Source: a virus. Taken from it: DNA of 25,674 nucleotides. The translations under genes were made by a program, and so were the position numbers. Positions 22,801 to 25,674 of the stretch are shown piece by piece. The first letter of the stretch is position 1; the number at the start of each line of letters is the position of its first letter. The DNA lies in the IMG/VR virus record IMGVR_UViG_3300009550_000059, positions 1 through 25,674 of that record; one strand, given 5' to 3'. Below the pieces are notes generated by a model that was not told the origin of the DNA, did no database searches, and was given only the letters and a program-made list of their open reading frames with translations.

Positions 22801-25674
22801 TGGATTTTTAGCAACCGATAGTAATGAGAATAACTGATAACCATAGTTTTCTGAATTATATCCTTGTCCTGTTGAACCAACTCCCACACTAACACCTTCG
22901 ATCATGACTTTATCGCCATAAGCAAATGGGAAGGTATCATCTGTACCAAATCCTACTGCAAGACTAACAGTTACATCTTTACTGCTACTGTTGTAACTAA
23001 TAGTGCTAATTCCTACACCATTACTATTCTTAGTAGGTAGAATAGTTGGAGAAGCATCACTAACCCCTGCGGTATTAGAGAGAATAGTTACAGTAGAAGA
23101 TTCTAAATCATATGCTAAATCAATACCATCTACTTCTTCATTAGTCTTGCCATCAAATACTAATAATGTAGGTGCAGACGAATAACCACGACCAACAGAT
23201 GTTATTCCTACAGATTCAATTCCTTGAAGAGTATCAACCTCTATAACTTGTGGTAAATTTAAAGATGGTCTTAAAGTTTTATCGGAAGGGAAGTTAAATC
23301 CAACACTACTTAATTCTGTGTTGTTAATTTTACCGATAGTTGAAGTTTCTGCATTTATAATGGCATCTTTTCCAAAATCCGTAGTAATAGTAGAAATACC
23401 AGGAAGACTGTAATAATTACTGCCACCATAAAGAACTTTAAAATCAGATATTCCACCAAGAGCAGTTTTTGAACTTGTTGTATAATCAAGTTTCGATGTA
23501 GAAGAAATATAAGAAGATTTTTCTGGATCAACTGTTAATGTGTATGTAAATGAATTAGTAGAACCAATACCAACACTAACCTGCTGTTTTCCATTATACA
23601 GACTCTCTTTTACTTCAACTTCACTATTTGAAGTATTTTCTGTATCAACTACAATCTCCTTTTTAACATCAGGTAAATCTGATTCAAATATAGGATTAAA
23701 CTTGTAGTATAAAGTAGATGGAGTATTCTTATTAACTGCTACAGTTACATTAGCATTTGTTGAAATACCTACGCTTCCTCTTCTATTGATTTCAAATGTT
23801 TCACTTTCACTACTCTTATTCCACAGAGTAGTCATTTCTTTATCAGTATAGAAATCTAACTCAAACGCAGAATATTGTGCTGTTAACTTATAATATGCTA
23901 ATGATGGACTTGTAAGATTGAAATCAATGACTGAATCCTTATATGCACTAATTCCTGGATTGATAGGATTAATCGTTCCATTAGAAGCACCAGTAATGTT
24001 TAATACATTTGGTTTTAGTAGAGTAGCATCATAATAAGATTGGGAAAGTTTGATTGTATTATCACCTGTTACAACAATATAATAAATTGCATTATCTTCT
24101 AATCCCACACAAGGAGTTGCAGCAGTGTGAATAACCTTCTGTCCAGTAAAGTAACCATGAGCAGGTATAGTTATTGTATTAGTAGCAACGTCAACATTTG
24201 CAACACCAAAATCTCTTGGGTTAATTACAATTCTTCTATTGTAATCATTATATGCAACAATAAATGTAGAACCAATTGAAACATTGATATCAATATCAGT
24301 TACATCACCACTAACCAATCCATGAGTGCTGGCAGTTGATACTGTTACTAAATTTCTCTTAATATTACCTGTTATTGGTTTATAGTTAGTTTTGAAACTA
24401 TGGTAAACTCCTGTTCCAATTCCAGTGAAGAATAGAGTGGAAGAATTGCTATAAGCACTTGCAATGCCTGTGAAAGTTCCTGTAGTTCCTACTCCTACAA
24501 ATACAGTTGCTATACCAACTAAGTCAGAACTAATTTTAGCAGCATAAAGTTCCTGTCCATCAGTCAACGAAACTATGGATGAACTTTCATTATATCTTAC
24601 TGAAAGTGCTGTTCCAGTATTTGAATTATATGTTAATACGTCACCAGTTTCTAAATTATGATTTGGAATGTATATTGATTTTGAAGGAACAAAAAGTTCA
24701 CTTATACCTGCACCAGGATTAGAGAATGATAAAGTAGTTCCAATACCAACGCCAACAGAAACTGATTCCGAAGGATCAAAATACAATTCAGTATTTCGTT
24801 TTATACTATCTGTTGTATGGAAACCTGCATTTATAGTTAATCTTCTTTGCTGTTCAAAGAGAGTTGTTGTTACTGTATGAGCAGATCCTGTAGTTCCATT
24901 CTGACCTCTTAAAACTCTAAGTCTAGATTTGGTTGGTTCTGGATTTAGAACTTTTATTTGTTCTGTGCCAATTTTAAATATATCATTTGGTTTTGCAGTG
25001 ATAGTACTATCAACACTAAAGTAAGTGACAATACCAGTTACTGAAATATTACCAACTCCAGATGAAGTAGCTCCTGCTCCAGTTAATGAATAGTTTGCAG
25101 TAGTAATTCCTATATTATATGCACCTTCTAATTTAGAAGAAGTTGTAGATAAACCAGAAACTATTATATTATCATTTAATTTAAATTCATGAGGATTTGT
25201 GGCAACAACTTCATATGTACCATTAGTTGATGAATAAAATTCAACTCCTTCGATACTTGTTGTTCCTAAACTTACAGACTTAACCTGCTGACCTTTAACA
25301 GAAGATACTTTTGCATTAGCACTATAACCCTTTGTACCAGTCTCATCAAATACTACAGAATCTCCTACCTTATAATCATAACCTCCAGTATTAATACCAA
25401 TCTTATCAACAGAACCTGGAGTTACTGAAGTAATATCAACAGTCTGTGATAAATCATTGGGAATTGCAACATATTCATATTGTAGTGTTCCGTCAATTAA
25501 ATTATATGGAGTTGTATTTCTAGACCAATTAGTGTCATTTAAATCTATACTATCTTGATTTGATAGGCGTTGTAAATTAAAAGTATTTACTTTTGAGTTG
25601 AAACTATCTCCAATAAGGTAAGGGAATACAGGACTCTTAAATCCTTCAAAAGGTCCATCAGAATCTAATAGTTG
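16870..25674 (-). CDS. Giant modular tail/baseplate protein, 3' part (start beyond window)
   Basis: The frame is open from the stop at 16870 to the right edge: 2934 residues with no start in view. The reading continues without a stop above 24786, beginning QLLDSDGPFEGFKSPVFPYL, so the TTG at 24784-24786 is internal. It is built of small beta modules. Seven HxLxxGDxV-like units occur (for example HNLETGDVLTYN, HGYFTGQKVIHTA, HYFVTGEELQYIH, HALSVGKDVIFTG), plus several GxGYxxxP units, two 'NDVxQxPG' units (LIFVNDVLQVPGEGF near 18310, ILINDVFQGPGIQY near 19735), two RG/RR..GT units (near 24900 and 20100), and a TC..YPRTTDP unit near 19030. The aromatic central region (about 21580-22480) is less repetitive. 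It lies where T4 has gene 7, before gp8, but I see no convincing gp7 signature, so the symbol is left blank. A baseplate/long fibre scaffold is inferred. Confidence 0.85.
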   Translation of the reverse strand, partial: QLLDSDGPFEGFKSPVFPYLIGDSFNSKVNTFNLQRLSNQDSIDLNDTNWSRNTTPYNLIDGTLQYEYVAIPNDLSQTVDITSVTPGSVDKIGINTGGYDYKVGDSVVFDETGTKGYSANAKVSSVKGQQVKSVSLGTTSIEGVEFYSSTNGTYEVVATNPHEFKLNDNIIVSGLSTTSSKLEGAYNIGITTANYSLTGAGATSSGVGNISVTGIVTYFSVDSTITAKPNDIFKIGTEQIKVLNPEPTKSRLRVLRGQNGTTGSAHTVTTTLFEQQRRLTINAGFHTTDSIKRNTELYFDPSESVSVGVGIGTTLSFSNPGAGISELFVPSKSIYIPNHNLETGDVLTYNSNTGTALSVRYNESSSIVSLTDGQELYAAKISSDLVGIATVFVGVGTTGTFTGIASAYSNSSTLFFTGIGTGVYHSFKTNYKPITGNIKRNLVTVSTASTHGLVSGDVTDIDINVSIGSTFIVAYNDYNRRIVINPRDFGVANVDVATNTITIPAHGYFTGQKVIHTAATPCVGLEDNAIYYIVVTGDNTIKLSQSYYDATLLKPNVLNITGASNGTINPINPGISAYKDSVIDFNLTSPSLAYYKLTAQYSAFELDFYTDKEMTTLWNKSSESETFEINRRGSVGISTNANVTVAVNKNTPSTLYYKFNPIFESDLPDVKKEIVVDTENTSNSEVEVKESLYNGKQQVSVGIGSTNSFTYTLTVDPEKSSYISSTSKLDYTTSSKTALGGISDFKVLYGGSNYYSLPGISTITTDFGKDAIINAETSTIGKINNTELSSVGFNFPSDKTLRPSLNLPQVIEVDTLQGIESVGITSVGRGYSSAPTLLVFDGKTNEEVDGIDLAYDLESSTVTILSNTAGVSDASPTILPTKNSNGVGISTISYNSSSKDVTVSLAVGFGTDDTFPFAYGDKVMIEGVSVGVGSTGQGYNSENYGYQLFSLLSVAKNPGGIATVRYGLSEYYPDSIVTPGNIDIFNSAGRIIAEKDFPSFDVTLKSKDYFIGETVKSTSASGTVEGWSAANGILNVTSNTNFKVGERITGETSNSQGIASSVTSYDSYINLNYFSIVKNGWQSDSGVLNNNIQRVQDNLYYQRFAYSLKSRVPYSTWEDVVGSLNHTLGFKNFADFQAESSNIGSYGIIGSQVTFNAPGISTTSSSGDWVLTSTVGSSNVSYSPMTIEPAEPSAIIDRIQDVIGYANLNTVQDFEIATENALSVGSQLVSTELVLSGARVLTDYFESIGNRVLSIDDISSQFNSNPRTTTFSVVSKFDLADVRSLKFITYVKDKRFFNTRQLMIVDLVHDNYIGYLNQYGRIENVYDLGSFDFNITGTEGELLFYPNKYQVNDYEITALSYNLNDNLLGVGSSVFGAAAEVKTSSVEIPANTPTTIVSLASTYRAAKVLVSLTADSTRIDAGGEFEFDELNVLNDGTNVEIVEYPQLITSPGAANPIPGFGTYSGYLEGNLLKIDFHPHNSTAGVGTTSIVNTIQVAISSETSTGSGSFDLKHARIEGKSTTISASGSPTENVIGSYPDDYDAAYFIVQISDTTNETYYLSEVIALDDYDADTSTGDTYNAEYGIIESVSGLGTIGTRITGSVVELVYTPLPSIDAHVNVFMNALRIQDDSRDVISLENGTIQTEYGEYFGTERDIKRAFGLKHQTNDIFNRSFDGSSTSVVDLTKNTIQMANHYFVTGEELQYIHAGAGTTQAIGIASTDGFVGVGTTDKLPSSVFAVKITEDKIKLAATAKDALMGVVNNVDFTSVGIGTSHRFVSTNQNSKVLVTLDNIIQSPLVSTAVTTHLENEVFTTSDIVEFAGITSFFGGDLIKVGNEIMKIEGIGVGNTNTIRVRRQWLGTSLAGYSTGDVVTKVIGNYNIVENTLNFVEAPYGTLPMSSTTNPPDSRDWVGIATGSHFQGRSFMRSGIPNTAQETYARNYIFDDISSGFTGTERDFVLTSAGGTVTGIENDNAIILINDVFQGPGIQYDYTLEESGSTGITTISFTGTASSIASDVNTSNLPVGGVIVSVGSTAGFGYQPLVAAGGTAVVSAAGTISLVSIGNSGSGYISGIQTTVNVGIQTESLTGVNIVSIGTASISNGNIVGVAVTNSQVFYAPRVVDNAAYNNSTGELVVTTSAAHGLNVGSEVLVSGIAFTCTYSSSAPRNLSNFVYDNVTGIATVTTTTAHALSVGKDVIFTGIAMTCGLDGGSSTHVYPRTTDPYYSGSVVTKIISVQKFETNVGVSTVPTFYQSGGTVQRSLMTPRATDPAAEGTDVIEVLDSTRFAVNVGISTTSHLYARGGSVTMPMEVVFDSPLGYSNIPLIYSSSSVSGVGSNATIDIAVGRGSSVTDFTLRNTGYGYGNGEILTVAIGGTTGIPTTSSYHEFQLTIDEIFTDEFTGWSVGQLQDLDDVAYLFDGNRLTFPLSQGGVVVSIRASKGSPINIEDTLLIFVNDVLQVPGEGFKFEGGSTLTFTEAPKAKDTCKIIFYKGSGDQDVKFRDVIEPVEVGDTLTPSAYAPTPSYLQEDPRTVTLIKSTNNVDTIPYYGPGITADPNQTKPVILTRQTEDMILNGKEVSKDRGLYEPRVIPAANIIKAVGVTSTQLYVDNVRPIFDSQNESDVGLTFQDQVTLTSQVVKTGATATSVVSTGGTISSISVVGGGTGYDSVPNVVISNAVGFGSTATATAQISGGSVIGVTVSFGGTNYSESPQVLIEPPTLVSETNDVDSYIGDYGVVVGFGTTTQSTVDKMIMDLYIPTYSDLRQTKLVGTAITISSLDLQDYFMVFASNAGSATTSITSKDTDNNIIGVGTQFIDNIYQVSAVSNVTRNVVGVGMTVVRRVYANISGLSTVTFGTSDIDFSSDVYTFDDDGEGTGSGFAGIITASNYFGNYSWGKITLTGRSETNQFEVYPNDGISGISTWPLVQRTIPLKSSNYII
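18765..19310 (-). repeat. Imperfect tandem TC/YPRxTDP modules in the giant protein
   Basis: Three partial copies can be read. The first has YNNSTGELVVTT, HGLNVGSEVLVSG and IAFTCTYSSSAP. The second has YDNVTGIATVTT, HALSVGKDVIFTG, IAMTCGLDGG and YPRTTDPYYSG with a GVSTVPTFYQSGGTV tail. The third keeps only the second half: TPRATDPAAEG with a GISTTSHLYARGGSV tail. Order and spacing indicate duplication followed by partial loss. Confidence 0.65.

Noticed and set aside
24784-24786. TTG as the start of the giant protein (giving 2638 residues)
   Set aside because: The same frame stays open to the right window edge with protein of the same style, including the RGQNGT and HEFKLND modules, so the TTG is an internal leucine codon.

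Overview
The window is a block of virion structural genes from a T4-like contractile-tailed phage. It is AT-rich, and every supportable gene is on the minus strand, so transcription runs from high to low coordinates. The gene set (homologues of T4 gp8, gp13, gp14, gp15 and gp16), the very large DUF4815-type protein, and the glycine/threonine-rich 'VGVGTT' and 'ATSFxGDGSGLTGV' style of the fibre proteins point to a marine myovirus. A cyanophage (Kyanoviridae-like) is most likely and a Pelagibacter myophage is possible. Nothing in the window itself identifies the host. I recognised families from remembered sequence features; no search was run.

Layout in transcription order. (1) 25674-16870: 3' part of a giant modular tail/baseplate protein, at least 2934 residues and open at the right edge, in the place where T4 has gene 7. 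(2) 16843-15320: a 507-residue fibre-like protein with a C-terminal cupredoxin-like domain. (3) 15288-13738: gp8 baseplate wedge protein. (4) 13721-6309: a 2470-residue DUF4815-type structural protein in the gp9-gp12 interval of T4. (5) 6312-6091 and 6101-5715: two small overlapping genes, one with a coiled coil and one resembling a BppU N-terminal domain. (6) 5690-4848: gp13 neck protein. (7) 4843-3410: gp14 neck protein carrying a large repeat insertion. (8) 3387-2383: gp15 tail completion/sheath-stabiliser protein with a C-terminal extension. (9) 2379-1963: gp16 small terminase. (10) 1920-1: 5' part (640 codons) of a tail-fibre-like gene with a 27-residue repeat array, open at the left edge.

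The genes would work together as baseplate wedge plus fibres (1-4), head-tail joining and tail completion (6-8), and DNA packaging (9). Intergenic gaps are 3-42 bases or absent, as expected for co-transcribed late genes. Short T4-late-promoter-like octamers lie at several junctions, and at three of them the stop codon sits inside the same CTAAATA string. There are no tRNAs, CRISPR arrays, insertion sequences or convincing terminators, and no gene-free stretch over 300 bases.

The most interesting observations are a complete type 1 copper ligand set in the fibre protein (2), a perfectly phased 27-residue repeat array in the left-edge fibre gene (10), and several short domain modules shared among five different virion proteins, including one inserted into the neck protein gp14.
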